The notes below the pieces were generated by a model. That model made no database searches and was not told where the DNA came from. It was given only the letters and a program-made list of their open reading frames with translations. Position numbers and translations under genes: made by a program. Below are positions 12,304 through 22,980 of a stretch of 64,000 nucleotides of DNA, one piece after another. Within the stretch, counting starts at the first letter, position 1; the number at the start of each line of letters is the position of its first letter. This DNA is from Tetracentron sinense (lineage: Eukaryota; Streptophyta; Magnoliopsida; Trochodendrales; Trochodendraceae): contig CM026554.1 in assembly GCA_015143295.1 (NCBI GenBank), positions 32,935,531-32,999,530 of the forward strand, given 5' to 3'.

Positions 12304-13096
12304 CATATATATACATTATCCTTGATTGCCTACTTGACAGTGTCAATATCCTTGTTACACAGCTTGCACTTATTCAGATTGCATCCATATGATAGAAGAA
12401 ATTCTTTATCTGGGTGTGGAGAAGGTTTAGATTTTCTAGTTGTTTTCTTTGTTAATGATTTTTTAGACTACTGTTTTATCTGCATACTGTTACTCCAATT
12501 TGTATCTGGTTTCAATCTTCAACCTAGACAACTTTACAATATGCAGAATGTTCTTATTTTGACGTTGATACTGTAATCCTTTGGATTTTCTTGCAGTATG
12601 TTGGGTCTTCAAGTAGCAACAGCTCTGAATGTTCGGAAAGCTCAGATGCAAATGAGTCTGGAAAGAGAAGGAAGACATTCTCAGAGGAAATAGATGGGGA
12701 ATGTGTCAATAATGCAAACATTAAGAGGGATACTGCTATCTTAGGGGATTCTGGTAGTAATTCTGGACACAAAGTGACGTGCGTTTCTCTTGTGCTTTCA
12801 TTTAGATCTTTTGTATGGCCAAGATTTGTTTTTTTTTTTTTTTACTTTGGTAAGATACAATGCAAGTACATACTGACTTTATAATCTTTAAAAGCAGGTG
12901 AACTTTCAAAAGAGACTGGTTTGTCGTTTTTGAAGAGGGATGCAAATGTAGAAAGAGATCTTGTTCTTTCATTAGTTAAGCTGACAAGGAGCGGCTTAAT
13001 TCTCCTTACCTTCCCGAGAAACAATTTTCATGACACAGTTGACATTGTGTCAAATGTATTTCATACACTGGAATCTGGAACTCTCAGGTCACCACT
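1097..13096 (+). CDS. THUMP domain-containing protein 1-like gene, N-terminal exons
   Basis: Four exons are recognised: 1097-1280, 9571-9617, 12597-12773 and 12898-13096. Exon 1 ends after SHSGFLVTCTL with donor A|GTGAGA. Exon 2 (acceptor CTCGTCAG) completes a Lys codon and reads REKSATKEVISILEK. This junction and the motifs match plant THUMPD1/Tan1 homologues. Exon 3 is a Ser/Glu-rich linker. Exon 4 reads LVLSLVKLTRSGLILLTF, the start of the THUMP-side region. In yeast and animals the family is the tRNA-binding adaptor for N4-acetylcytidine formation on tRNA-Ser/Leu. The exon 3 to exon 4 phase does not fit the simplest GT-AG pair, so that boundary is uncertain. Exons after 13,096 (the core of the THUMP domain) are not recognisable in the window: either the next intron is very long or the gene is broken. 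Introns 1 and 2 (8.3 and 3.0 kb) are full of transposons. Confidence 0.72.
1119..1147 (+). repeat. Telomere-like hexamer repeat inside THUMP exon 1
   Basis: Four tandem TAGGGT-type hexamers are read in frame as a Gly-Leu dipeptide run (GLGLGLGLG) just after the start codon. The unit is six bases, not the seven-base TTTAGGG usual for plant telomeres. Confidence 0.85.
2921..3290. repeat. Imperfect tandem duplication, about 214-bp period
   Basis: Two diverged copies run in the same direction (about 2921-3070 and 3135-3285), sharing for example GGCCCCACCTCCCATGA and GCAAGGCTGTCGAGTTGGCT. Short ORFs cross it on both strands, but none resembles a known family. It lies in THUMP intron 1, is less AT-rich than its surroundings, and may be the remains of a retroelement or captured gene. 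Confidence 0.5.
3747..4151. mobile_element. hAT-like non-autonomous element, CCTAGGC motif family
   Basis: The left end (TAGTCAAAATGTTG) and right end (CGCATTAACTACAC) resemble the ends of the 215-bp element at 11,063. Inside, CCTAGG-type motifs recur near the right end (TGCCTAGGCAGTGCC). The target duplication is decayed, so the limits are approximate. Confidence 0.45.
4261..4929. mobile_element. hAT-like non-autonomous element, GATATATC family
   Basis: It is co-linear, in the opposite orientation, with the element at 16,602-18,181. Both hold the same internal blocks: a stretch near TACCCTCTATTTAAAATACT, one near CCATAGTATCTACTGATGG, and a terminal block of repeated GATATC/GATATATC. The ends are CATAGTTTAAAATATC and ATATTCAAAATCTTG. 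Relative to the other copy it lacks several hundred bases near its left end. No clear target duplication remains, suggesting an older copy. Confidence 0.6.
5290..7812 (-). pseudogene. hAT transposase remnant (BED finger, DUF659, hAT dimerisation)
   Basis: Read on the minus strand from ATG at 7812. An N-terminal region near 7812-7600 begins MAPKKDKGKEHVRDIG and continues, after a frame change, into GITRLKEHLAG, as in BED zinc fingers of plant hAT transposases. A long Asp run follows near 7495-7457. DUF659 lies at about 6930-6490 (TLICDNWTKSTRLSLINFL, then VVEEIGEEYVVQVVTEN). A block at 6231-5878 has YKDYCAIIDRWWDKELLHDIH. The C-terminal dimerisation region at about 5620-5420 contains SDCERNWSMFSLI. 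Several stops and frame changes break the frame, so it is not functional. It sits in THUMP intron 1. The right end of its element may be the GTATCAG-rich block at 8395-8562 ending TTTTTGAACCATG; the left end is uncertain. Confidence 0.8.
7457..7495 (-). repeat. ATC/GAT triplet run coding poly-Asp
   Basis: About a dozen ATC triplets on the plus strand, read as GAT (Asp) codons in the hAT transposase remnant. This is a coding microsatellite, prone to length change. Confidence 0.8.
8395..8562. repeat. hAT-like element right end, GATACTG/GTACCGG motifs
   Basis: Short motifs (AGTATCAGATGATACT, CCGATACTG, GGTACCGGTCC) repeat up to a terminus TTTTTGAACCATG, the same terminal pattern as the elements ending at 11,353 and 18,181. 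It may be the right end of the hAT element whose transposase remnant lies just to its left. Confidence 0.5.
8563..9570. other. THUMP intron 1, distal part; nothing recognised
   Basis: Single-copy-looking intron DNA up to the splice acceptor of exon 2 (CTCGTCAG at 9563-9570). It includes two similar stretches around 8680-8780 and 8790-8880 (a shared 'attatggtgtttttattt' theme), an old local duplication. No ORF of interest. Confidence 0.4.
10146..11353. mobile_element. hAT-type non-autonomous element, GTATCGG family
   Basis: The termini are CATGGTTCAAAATATC and its near complement TTTTAAACCATG. A perfect 8-bp target duplication CTATCAAC flanks it (10,138-10,145 and 11,354-11,361). GTATC/GATAC motifs (for example GATACGTATCAGATCGTATC) cluster near both ends. 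It has no transposase. A second, 215-bp element is nested within it at 11,063. It lies in THUMP intron 2. Confidence 0.9.
11063..11277. mobile_element. hAT-type MITE nested in the 10,146 element, CCTAGGCG family
   Basis: The ends are TAGTGTAGTTAAAGCG and ATTTTGACTACACTG. The flanks CCAGTGTA and CCAGTCTA match at 7 of 8 positions. CCTAGGCGAGGCGATGCC and a mirrored GAGGCGGTGGCC...GCCTAGGC block lie at the two sides. It inserted after the host element. Confidence 0.75.
11690..11944. mobile_element. Tourist-like MITE (PIF/Harbinger type)
   Basis: The inverted ends are GGTGGTGTTTGGCATTCC and GGAACGATACCAAACACGCCC. They are flanked by TAA on the left and TAG on the right, consistent with a 3-bp TWA duplication that has changed by one base. 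There is no coding capacity. It lies in THUMP intron 2, and a related element is at 47,909. Confidence 0.65.
12256..12299. repeat. (AT)n microsatellite
   Basis: About 22 AT dinucleotides in THUMP intron 2, followed by a further interrupted AT tract. Confidence 0.95.
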
Positions 13097-15132
13097 GTAA
13101 GTTGCTTGCAAGTGCTCATTTGTGTTCAACTGTAGAGTGTTTATTGCTTTCTATTTTCTTAATTTTTTTCCTTCTCTTCTTTTCGTTTCTTATTGCCCCT
13201 TGTTTGGTTGATGCGAATGATCTTACCACTAATGATACTTCAATTTTCTTAATTTCTTATGAAATTGCTCTATGTTTGATCCATGTCATCATACTTATTT
13301 GGAAGCAAGTCCAGTTTTGCCATGTTCTCGTTTTTATTTGCTATTAATATTGTACGTGTGTTGAAAGTGTCAATTTTGAACGAAGATAGGAAAACACAAT
13401 TTTTGTTCATATAAAGGTTAAGATCAGCAAATCAAAATTACGAAATTTGAATAAAAGTATGAGAGAACTATATTCGATGAGAAATAAACAATTGTTAATT
13501 TATAAAATCTACGTCAAATTTATGAAATATAATAAACCTAATATGTAGTAAGTTTTTCTTAGATCAAGTGCATGTTCATCCATTTATGATTTCATTTTTT
13601 TAATGGTCGATCATCTCCTAAATAATAATCATCATTGATAATATATTCTTACTGTTTGTGGTATAAACTTATTTAATATAGTTCAATATTTCTTGTCTGT
13701 CTTGATCTGAAATATCTCTTGCATTTGACTTTTTCTTTTATTATAAATTTTCTTTAATAATGTTAGAACATCAATGTATACTCTACAAATAAGAAGCTAA
13801 TATTTTAATGAAAGTAAATAGAAACTATTATCTCAGCTTTCAAGTATATAAGATCCAATAAATGACTTCCAATGAGAAATTCTCATTAAAATATAGTCAT
13901 ATATTGTGCAGTTGTATCTGAAACTCTAAATCTAAGTGTATACTGCACAAATTTAAAGTCATTTACAACTAATATAACGAATATGCATCGTATGCATAAA
14001 TTTTAAGAGAGATTTTGTTACATTTGGACAGATTTTGAATTATTGTTATTTCAAGTTGTGCACTTAGCTCCTTTGATGAAAACTACTTTAAGGTTGCATC
14101 TTTCACAAACACTATAGTAAGGCTCATTTGTATTTTAATTATTCAATATAATTGCTTTGAAATAATATGATGTTTTTCATAAACAAAATTAAGCTATTAA
14201 TTTTTTTCTAATTTCTAAATAACAAAATGTATGGAAATCAGAATATGTAGGTAATAACATCTTTATTTATGTACTTGAAGCAATGATGTAGATTTTCAAT
14301 ACTCTATTTGAATCAAATTCATTCAGCATCTTTAATCTTTGTAATTTATTTTTTATGTGAAAGAATATAGAGCTTTAACCCTTTGTTTTAAATAATCGAA
14401 CCTGTAATTTTTTTTACTTAGTCATCGCAAAAAATGTTTTAAATAATGGTCAATAGATATGATAACATACTAATAAAAGCATAGGTATTTACCAATTCCT
14501 AAATTTATTTGTTTTAGTGACATTTGGGCTTATTTGGATTGTGGTTCTTAATAGTATTTGAAAAGATAGACCTAATAAACATAAAAATAATAAGTTGAAT
14601 ATAGTATTTAAAATTGAATAATAGCTTACATTAGTCAATGTTAAATTGTTAATTAATTAAAGGGGAGTGATCGTCTCAGACGATTCAAAATAGAATATTT
14701 GGCTGTCATGCGGCTATTGATGCAAGTGAACCCATTTTTGAGTTGGTTGAATTAATAATGGTCAATGCTCCTAATTAGTGGATGCTGACCAATACAAGTG
14801 CAGCTACACGTGCTATTCAATTTGAGTCGACGTATGAGACCATTTCCCTTAATAAAATATTATAGATATCATCAAGGGGTGGGTGACAAGGAGCAAGTTC
14901 CTATTCCTCTTCACTCTAATAATAAATCTAAATGATTCTGAATGAATTGATAATATACCCCTGTTGGTCAATCAAAATGAAGAGAATAATTTGTCCTTTA
15001 GTAAATATTCTTATGAGCACTTGACCTTCATTTTCTTCTAAATTTACCCATAACACCTAAGTTATTGTAATTTATGTATTAGAAAAAACACATTAGTTAA
15101 GATAATTAATACATATTATTAGTTAAATATCA
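13097..15132. other. AT-rich stretch after THUMP exon 4, nothing recognised
   Basis: It begins at the donor CACT|GTAAGTT of THUMP exon 4. About 2 kb of strongly AT-rich DNA follows, without convincing coding sequence or further THUMP exons. If the gene is intact this is the start of a very long intron. Confidence 0.4.
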
Positions 15133-15250
15133 GTGTAGTCAAGGCGTCGCTTGGGTGTTGCCTAGGTAGTCGCCTAGGTGGTTTTGGACTGTCACCACCT
15201 AGGCACCTCTCTAGGCGGGCGGCAGTCATCTGGACCATTTAATAGTTAGA
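15133..15250. repeat. Fragment of the CCTAGGC hAT-like family
   Basis: It starts CAGTGTAGTCAAGGCG, like the left end of the 11,063 element, followed by GTTGCCTAGGTAGTCGCCTAGG and a CACCTAGGCACC block. The opposite end is not found nearby, so it looks truncated. Confidence 0.5.
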
Positions 15251-15300
15251 TTTGAAATATACCCCTTCAAGGGCTAGGATTGACTAGGCCCTAACTATGC

Positions 15301-15656
15301 CATGGAAATAAAAATCGTCGAAACCGATACGAAATGGACGATATGTATAGGTTTCGGTAGCCCCCTGTACGATATTTATGTTGATATGAAGCGACCGATA
15401 CATATTTTTTTTAGTTTTTTATGTTTTCATTCATTGTGAAATTGTAATTTTGTTTGATACGGTCTTTGAGTCACTTCCCATGACTTTAGATTTAGTAAAT
15501 TTGGCTCCTATAACTCATTTGATTTTTAAAATTTAAATTGATTTTTTAAAGAAAAAGAAAACATTATATGTGTCACCTGAAACTAATACCGAAACTGATA
15601 CGTATAGGTTTCGGTTGAGACCAATACATCCCCTGAAATCGTATTTTTAATCCTTG
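15301..15656. mobile_element. hAT-type MITE, CGAAACCGATAC family
   Basis: The left end CATGGAAATAAAAATCG pairs with the right end CGTATTTTTAATCCTTG. The flanks AACTATGC and AACTCTGT match at 6 of 8. CGAAACCGATACG near the left is mirrored by CGTATAGGTTTCGG near the right. Confidence 0.65.
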
Positions 15657-16194
15657 AACTCTGTACTCAAGGGTCAGGCAGGGCCAAAGGGCGGAAAAGA
15701 AAATCAAATTTTTTTGTCATTTGAGAAGACAAGATTTTTTTCTTACACTGATTGTCAACCTGACATGGAAGTGGATATCCTCTTTTAGTGGCAGTTAGGC
15801 AGAAGAAAAGTAAAATAAAATAACATGAAATGTTAAAATAAATTAAAAAAAATATAATAATAAAACTATATAAAATAAAACTTACAAGTTACGAAATGTT
15901 TAATTATCTATATCATCCCTTTATATATATAATTTTGACACATCTCTGAACTCTGTACTAATCCAATCTTGGCAACAAACCTTATACAATCTTTGATTTT
16001 AAACAACTCCTAAATTGGTAAAGTGACCTTCCTAATGCTTAGTGGAGACTCAGATGCTACTGTTATCACTGGAATTGTTAAAATGTCACGAGCCATCATT
16101 GACAAAATTAGATTTTTATTGAATTAAATTTCCACCAAAGTAATATATTTAAAGCATTGGATATATCTCTTGGCTCTTCCAAATATTGATTTTA

Positions 16195-19100
16195 TTTTGA
16201 TTTTACTTCACAGTAGGAGAGGTCCTTAATCTTGAGGACCTGCCTCCCTGCCTAGGTTGCAAAATTGGGAGTCTCTCATTTAAGTACTTGGGTTTACATT
16301 TAGGAGCGCACTTTAAGGTGAAATCGGATTGAGAACCGGTAATTGAGAGATCTAATATGAGATTAAAAGGATGGAAATTTGTTCCCAACCTCAATGGCTG
16401 CAAGTCTGGAAAAATCCAATAGAGGTTCTAGTGGAACGTAAAGATCCTAATTAATAAATATCATCTAGTGAAATGGATTTCCATCCATTGCCCGAAGGAG
16501 AGTGGTGGGCTCAATCCGTGGCCTCTTAAGGGACGTGAATATGGCTTTAACGAGAAAATGATTATGGCGAGTTGGGGAGGATCCCATCTGTTTGTGGAGA
16601 GCAAGGTTCTAAATGTTGATATCACTCGACATGTCGAGCAGTAGAAAAAAGATATATCGGGGATCGTTTATCTGTGATTTTTGAAAAAATGACAAAAAAA
16701 AATGGGACAAAATATGGATTTTTGTAGTGGAACTTCAAGAAAAATTTAAATATATGTTAATAATGAATACACCTTTGAGAATAATTTTTTTATTTTAAAA
16801 ATAAAAATGTACATACGAGATGCAATGAGAAGGGGGCAAAGATGTGCATTGATGACACAATGTATGATTGATTTATATTTCCTAAATCATTCATTTCTCA
16901 ATCAATAATAAATTTATAATTTATAAGATTCATAACATGACAAAGTTACAAACATACATAATAAAAATCAAACCCTACCCAAGAACTACAATCAAAACCC
17001 AAAGGAGTTATGCAAAGGCTCGAAGTCATCTCTGTCCTGACTAGGTTGGCGATAATACTGGTTATCCACTTATGTACAATATCATGCCCAACTCATCACA
17101 TTATGGTACATTAATGTATACTCAAGTACCTAACATTGGTAGTCATCTGGTCCAAAATGTAGCAACACGCCCATCGGTGGATACTATGGGTATTGACTAC
17201 TGAGGCATAACTGTCACGTGCACTAACAAATGAGGTTGTACACCTCTATACTCATATGGGTGTGACTTATACTAAAAAACATATCCATGTGGATATTGGT
17301 CCTCTGGCTTAGCATAGCTATGTTTCCAAGAGCACAATAGTGTCAGATATTGTTGTACCCCCATACTCATCTTCATACGACTCATACCCAAAAATATATC
17401 TATTCGATTTTTTTGGAATTTAAATTTGAGAGTATTTTAAATGGAGGGTACCCACAATATGCTTAATTTTTTTTTTTGCAAAGCATGAATGTAAAGTCTT
17501 TTCTTGCTGAACTATTAGTTGACTTTTTAACCTTGTAGATGAAAATATTTTTAAAGACGAAAATATGAAAAAAAATTTCCGGAATTTTGGTTTTAGACTT
17601 TAGTAATGCTTTAATATGGTAAGATTTATAAAATTTTAAGATTTGAGAATACTTTAGCATTTGAAAGTTGAAATTTTGACATAATTCCTAAAAGGCACTA
17701 GAATGCGGATTTTGTTCTTGGATTGGAAAGTTGACTTTTTATTCTTAAGAAATTTAGTTATAGGATATTTTTTATCGAATTCAAATGGGGGGTGTAATAC
17801 TGTAACCTAAAACCATTTACTTAAATGATATTTAATATAAATAAGCTGTAAACAGATTTTGGGTCTGTTTTATATCTTAAAATCAATATCACACGATATC
17901 GACGATATATTGTTGATATTGTACGATTTGGTGTAAAATTTATAATACCCCATGTAAATATGTTATGAGGGTGCGATATTGAAATATATCATCGACCTTT
18001 CTTTCAATGTTCCTTACTTATAAAACATTTATCAGAAATATCAGGCGATATGTTAGAAATATCTGAGGATATATTGGAAATATCAGAGATATATTGATGA
18101 TATTTTGTAAGAAAAAACTGATATCTTTTACCTTGCGATATCAGAGATATATCGGAAATATCGAGGATATTTCAAACCATGGTGGAGAGAGGTGATCATG
18201 GCCCGTCACGGGGAGTATAATAAATGGATACTCAGAGAAGCTAAAAAATCGCACGAAATAGGTTTGTAGAAAGCAATTATGTTGATAAGGGCTAAATTTG
18301 AGAGCCATACGAGGTTTATTATTGGAAATGAGGGGAAGTCAAATTGTGGTCCGATCGGTGTTGTCTCACCACACTACAACAAAACTTTGAATCCTTCTAT
18401 TTGATCTCGCTAGATCAAAAAGCATCAGTAGCATTGAGGTGAGTCAATCGTCTAGGTCCCGAGATTGATGCGTTCGCTAAAAGGCTAAAAAGTGAGTCCT
18501 TTCACTAGATTCTTGTCTCACTTAGTATCTATCATTCATTTTCCTTCTTCTATGGACAACCGAATCTGGTCTAGGGATAACAAATATCAGTTTACTGTGA
18601 GATCCTTTCTACAGGTTTGGCATCCCAGGCTCTCTCCATCATTTCTCTGTTGGTTTTTGTGGCATTTTGGTATGCCATCCAACGTATTATTTTTTTTTTC
18701 CATGGACAACTTATTTGGACAAAGTCCTTACTTGTAATCATCTCCAAAGCGGAGGATGGAATTTAGCAAATTGCTGTGTTGTGCTTGTTAGCAGAGGAAA
18801 TTGTAGATTACTTGCTCTTACACTGCCCTTTTGTGATTAATCTATGGAACCATTTTCTGTTGTATTAATGTCGCATGGGTCTTTCCATGTTCCTTCAAGG
18901 GCTTTTTATCTTGTTGGCATTCAGCCCCATTGAATTACCTTTTGGATGTTCTCTGGGAGCTCTTCTTAGGGGTGATATCTTGGTCCATATGGAAAGAGAG
19001 GAACATGTGCATTTTTGAAGATTTATCTTTATCCCAAGAAAGAGTTAGGCAATGAACTCGAAACCTCTTGCTTGACAGCACTTCTATCAGAGATGACTTT

Positions 19101-19300
19101 GAGGAGTTGGGGATTTCGAGCTTCCTTGTCTAACTTGGGGATTGGTTAATCTGTTTCAGGTTACTTTGTTTATGGTTTCTTCATATTTGTTTTACCTTGG
19201 TTTTTTATTGGCTTTTTTGTCCTGTGATTCACTTGAATCTGGGCTATCTCTGTATATTCTCTCGTTTCTTGAATGAAATTATGATTAGTTATTTTTTTTT
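16195..19300 (+). pseudogene. Broken L1-type LINE, C-terminal RT and zf-RVT region
   Basis: There are two parts, 16,195-16,601 and 18,190-about 19,300, separated by a hAT-type insertion. The first reads GCKIGSLSFKYLGLHLGAHFK and then KESGGLNPW, as in the C-terminal reverse transcriptase region of plant L1 elements. The second reads MDNRIWSRDNKYQFTVRSF and FLCWFLWHFGMPSNVLFF (the zf-RVT region), then ISWSIWKERNMCIFED near the 3' end. It ends in an A/T-rich tail near 19,290. Several stops interrupt the frame; the 5' part is missing. It is an old, inactive copy. Confidence 0.8.
16602..18181. mobile_element. hAT-type non-autonomous element inserted in a LINE, GATATATC family
   Basis: The termini are CAAGGTTCTAAATGTTGATATC and GATATTTCAAACCATG. 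A perfect 8-bp target duplication GTGGAGAG lies at 16,594-16,601 and 18,182-18,189. GATATATC/GATATC motifs are dense near the right end and present at the left. No transposase is visible. Its insertion splits the LINE between the RT and zf-RVT parts, so it is younger than the LINE. An older relative lies at 4261-4929. Confidence 0.92.
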
Positions 19301-19615
19301 TAAATTGTAGATCTCTCATATTCATATAACATAGTACTAACATTGACAATATTTTAAAAACCCTGCGAAATATCCCGAGCTTCCAGAAAATGATATAAAA
19401 TGGACGTGTATTCAATCTTGAGATGGTATCTTCGATGACAACACAAGGGTCACCTTTAGTAAAGCCATTTAGCATTGCTCGTGTTACACAAGTATTGGAA
19501 TTGGTGTTGAAATTTGACACATGGACAAAGGATAACAGTATATAATGACAATGTCAAATTCAGCATGAAGCGTACGCTGGAGCATAATTGTACAATCTAA
19601 TGTCGTTTTGCCACA
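19301..19615. other. Unassigned sequence with a minus-strand ORF
   Basis: It includes most of a 116-codon minus-strand ORF (19,520-19,170) that overlaps the LINE tail and matches no family I know. Probably not a gene. Confidence 0.3.
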
Positions 19616-19838
19616 GCAGCACCCAGGGTTGAAGAATAGTGTTTCAAATGCTAAATTAGATTAGTTGAAGCAGCACCCAGGGTTGAAGAATAGTGTTTCA
19701 AATGCTAAATTAGATTAGTTGAAGCAGCACCCAAAGCAGCACCCAGGGTTGAAGAATAGTGTTTCAAACGCTAAATTAGATTAGTTGAAGCAGCACCCAG
19801 GGTTGAAGAATAGTGTTTCAAACGCTAAGATTAGTTGA
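19616..19838. repeat. 54-bp tandem repeat, four copies
   Basis: Units start at 19,616, 19,670, 19,736 and 19,790, each beginning GCAGCACCCAGGGTTGAAGA. A 12-bp partial unit sits between copies 2 and 3. The copies are nearly identical, so the expansion looks recent. Confidence 0.95.
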
Positions 19839-20092
19839 AAAGCAAGCGGGGGTAGTACCATTCTACTGTCCAAACACTAGAGAGACTTAAGGAAAAGAGG
19901 TAGAGAGATCCTATCTACCAATCTGCAAACAAGGCTCACACAAGCTCCCCCCAATCTCCCGAGATTCGAGGTAAAGGGACATTTGTCTGTTTATGTGCAC
20001 CCTGACACGAGATTAATCAAGTGACTAAGGGTCAATTGATGCAAATGGGAGTGTACAAATCTGTTTTTGATTAATAGAGCGTTGTCCGTGAC

Positions 20093-20252
20093 CTAGGAAG
20101 CACAGAAACTTTGAAAATGGAAACGTACCCATATTGCCGTATTGGATACGACACTCTAAGGTAAAACTTAGCTGGTTTTCATAATTTCTGCCATATCGCC
20201 GTACCCGTATCGTATCGCCGTATCTAAGTATCACCGTACCTGTCCTTCCTAG
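20093..20252. mobile_element. 160-bp hAT-type MITE, CGTATCGCCGTAT motif
   Basis: The ends are CTAGGAAGCAC and CCTTCCTAG. A perfect 8-bp duplication TCCGTGAC lies at 20,085-20,092 and 20,253-20,260. CGTACCC/CGTATCGCCGTA motifs fill the interior. It directly abuts the next element. Confidence 0.85.
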
Positions 20253-20260
20253 TCCGTGAC

Positions 20261-20598
20261 CATAGTTACCAAGTCGGGATTCGGGAATAATTCGTCTATG
20301 AGAAAGTTCGGAAAAATCGCCAAAATTCAGAAATAAATCGGGAAAATGTCAAGTAAAAAATGAAAAAACACAAAATAAGATTACTAATTATGAAAGGTAT
20401 AAACAAATATATTTCATATATTCGGTATTTATTCTGGACTTTTTCAAAAAATCATGAATTATTCGTGTTTAATTCGCAACTTTTTGAAAAATTCGCTGTT
20501 TTTTCAAAACTCACGAATACTTCGTGAATAATCGTTTTACGAAAAAGTCGGGTATTATTCGGGATTTTTTGAAAAAATTGGAGTACGTGGTAACTATG
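20261..20598. mobile_element. hAT-type MITE, ATTCGTGAATA/TTCGGG motif family
   Basis: The ends are CATAGTTACCAAGTCGGG and TACGTGGTAACTATG. The flanks TCCGTGAC and TCCATCAC match at 6 of 8. TTCGGGAATAATTCG near the left is mirrored by GTATTATTCGGG near the right. Confidence 0.7.
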
Positions 20599-20606
20599 TC
20601 CATCAC

Positions 20607-21689
20607 CAAGGATAGTCTTCCCACGGCCATTGAACATAATAGATCCACCAAAATAGGAAAATAGGGTTCCTAAATACAGAATGATGCAAGTGAGATGCAT
20701 AAACATGTTTCCAAACAAAATTGAGAGTTTTGATTGCCTAGGCATGTTTCTAAGTATCAAACAAGGTTTGTTGCTAAGCCTAAACGTGAATAGAATCGTG
20801 ATTTTAGAAACTAAAATAAAGCATGATTTTAGAAATAGAATAAAGCACAAATATCATGTAACTAAAAATCTAGGAATTGCTAATTTGGTTTCCAAAGTCT
20901 AATGTGGATTCGAGTTTCATCTTGAATCTTAAAAAATGAAATCCAGTGGCAGTGGAGTTGCCAAACTCTAGACATGAGATTTTGCACCATTACAAATCGA
21001 GAGAACCCTAATTTAGCGTAATGGAAAATCATAAAATACGAAGTAGCTACCTATTCTAACTTCTAAGTGATGAGGGAGAATAGGAATCCTAAATCTTACC
21101 AATGGTTAAGGCAAATGACTAAACTAGAGATTTGGGTAAGAGATTCGGTTGAGATAAGGACATCTGTTAGGCATCCTTAGACACTTTCCAAATGCGATTG
21201 CTTACTCCTAAACTCACCTTAGACTGAATTGGAAACCAAGTTATAAATCCTAAACTAAAACACGTTATTATTGAATTATGCTAAAAATTGGAATCATGTT
21301 AATCAAGAGATCAAACCAAAATTTGAAACATGCTATTGGGCAATTCTAAGTATCTTTCAGCTGAAATCAAATATGCTAACAAACATAGAGATATTGCTCA
21401 AATCAGAAATAGAAACTATCTAAAATCCTAGTAAAATAAAATGGTAATAAATAATAAAAAAGAAACTAACCTAAGTTTCTACCTGTATAAAAAATCATAG
21501 AAAATTAAAATGGTAATAAATATTAAAAAAGAAACTAGCCTAAGTTTCTACCTAGGGCAGCTAAAACGAATCAGGGTTTCTTGTGTATCCAACAAAGTGG
21601 AATTAAGCTACATGTAGTTCCAAAGCATGACTAGCTTAATAATTTTGGATTTTAAAAAAAAAAATTATGGTTATTTAGATGGCCTGAAG
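20607..21689. other. Intergenic or intronic DNA, nothing recognised
   Basis: It holds a local direct repeat (about 60 bp, near 21,430 and 21,495, around GAAACTAACCTAAGTTTCTACCT) but no coding sequence I can support. Confidence 0.35.
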
Positions 21690-22214
21690 CAGCCATGGTT
21701 CAAACTATTTTTGGGATAGTGTATGCTCTCATATGCCAATCACCAGACGTACATGCAGATGTACGAGGTCACGTACCACACTGCACACTTATCATGTAAT
21801 CACTCTATTCATTTTTTGAGCCTACAATGTTTGTATTGAGTTTGTATATTGTATGCCATTTAATTTATGGATGTAAAGTCAACACTTATGTATTTCATTG
21901 AATATAAGGTTCTTATATTTAGATTGTATTGCCTATACTTATCTTAGTGACTATGGTTTGTGTTTTTATATACTCGCCTTTTTTTAACTTATAAAATTCT
22001 TAACTCTCACATATATGGTTATAATGTAATTGGAGGATTTCATTTATTGTGTTTTTAGCTTATATTTGCATTAAGAGAAGTTTGATGCAAGGTGTGTAAG
22101 TTTTTCTTTGTGTATCCAAACGTATCTTAATTTTCCGGTGTATGGGCGTATATCCAACCAATACTCTGATACGTATCCTAAAATCACCTTACCGATACTC
22201 ATACCGATAACGAT
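21690..22214. mobile_element. hAT-like element, GTACGT/GATAC motifs
   Basis: The ends CCATGGTTCAAACTATTTTTG and GATACTTTGACCATG follow the pattern of the other CATGGTT elements. Motifs ACGTACATGCAGATGTACG (left) and ACGTATCC/CCGATACTCATACCGATAACG (right) are repeated. The flanks do not match, so boundaries are approximate. Confidence 0.5.
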
Positions 22215-22442
22215 ACTTTGACCATGTAACTAGGTGGTTCCATATGAGTGTTTCGAGGTAAAGACAAGGTCCTATGAGAACGATCCCTTTGATTTAAGTT
22301 GTAGCATCTTGAAAGGAAGATATAAGTGTATCCTTGATGGCAAATTATAGCTTGTTCAGTTGGTGATATATCGTGTAGTGCTATTGATGCATCTTTGGTT
22401 CTCCATTCTCAAGGACTATAATGATGTTTGATAGCTTCTTTT

Positions 22443-22980
22443 CAGTGTTTTAAAAAGCGTGTGAGGCTTACGCCATGAGGCTCACCTCGGGATGAGGCCT
22501 AAGGAAAACGTCTTGAGGCTTAACCATGAGGCTTAAAACCTCATGAGGCTCACATGAGGCATATGCCTCATGTCTTGAAGCTTGCTTTATGTTTGTGTAC
22601 GTCTTATACATTAACTAAAATTAGGATCTGAGACTTAAATGTCGTTTTTTTTCTAAAATTTGTTATTTGTTTCAACTAATTTATATAGTCTTTCTTATGT
22701 GTACGTGTGCGCCCACATGAACACACACAATGTATAGAAATACAAATATACAAATATATATATATATATATATGTCTCTCTCTCTCTATATGTATATATA
22801 TTATAATTTTTCATCAACGTCTTGAATCTTTTTGCTATTTTTCTTATATTATATTTATTTGTTAAAATTAGAGAGCATGAAGCTTTCTTGCGAGGCTTAC
22901 GCTTCACGCCTTAAGGCTTATGCCTCACGCATCTTGAGGTCCTAACGCCTTGCCTCACGCCTTAACGTTTTAAAACATTG
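22443..22980. mobile_element. hAT-type non-autonomous element, TGAGGCTTA motif family
   Basis: The ends are CAGTGTTTTAAAAAGCG and CGTTTTAAAACATTG. A perfect 8-bp duplication CTTCTTTT lies at 22,435-22,442 and 22,981-22,988. GAGGCTTACGCC/CATGAGGC motifs are iterated at both sides. The interior is AT-rich and includes a microsatellite. Confidence 0.9.
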
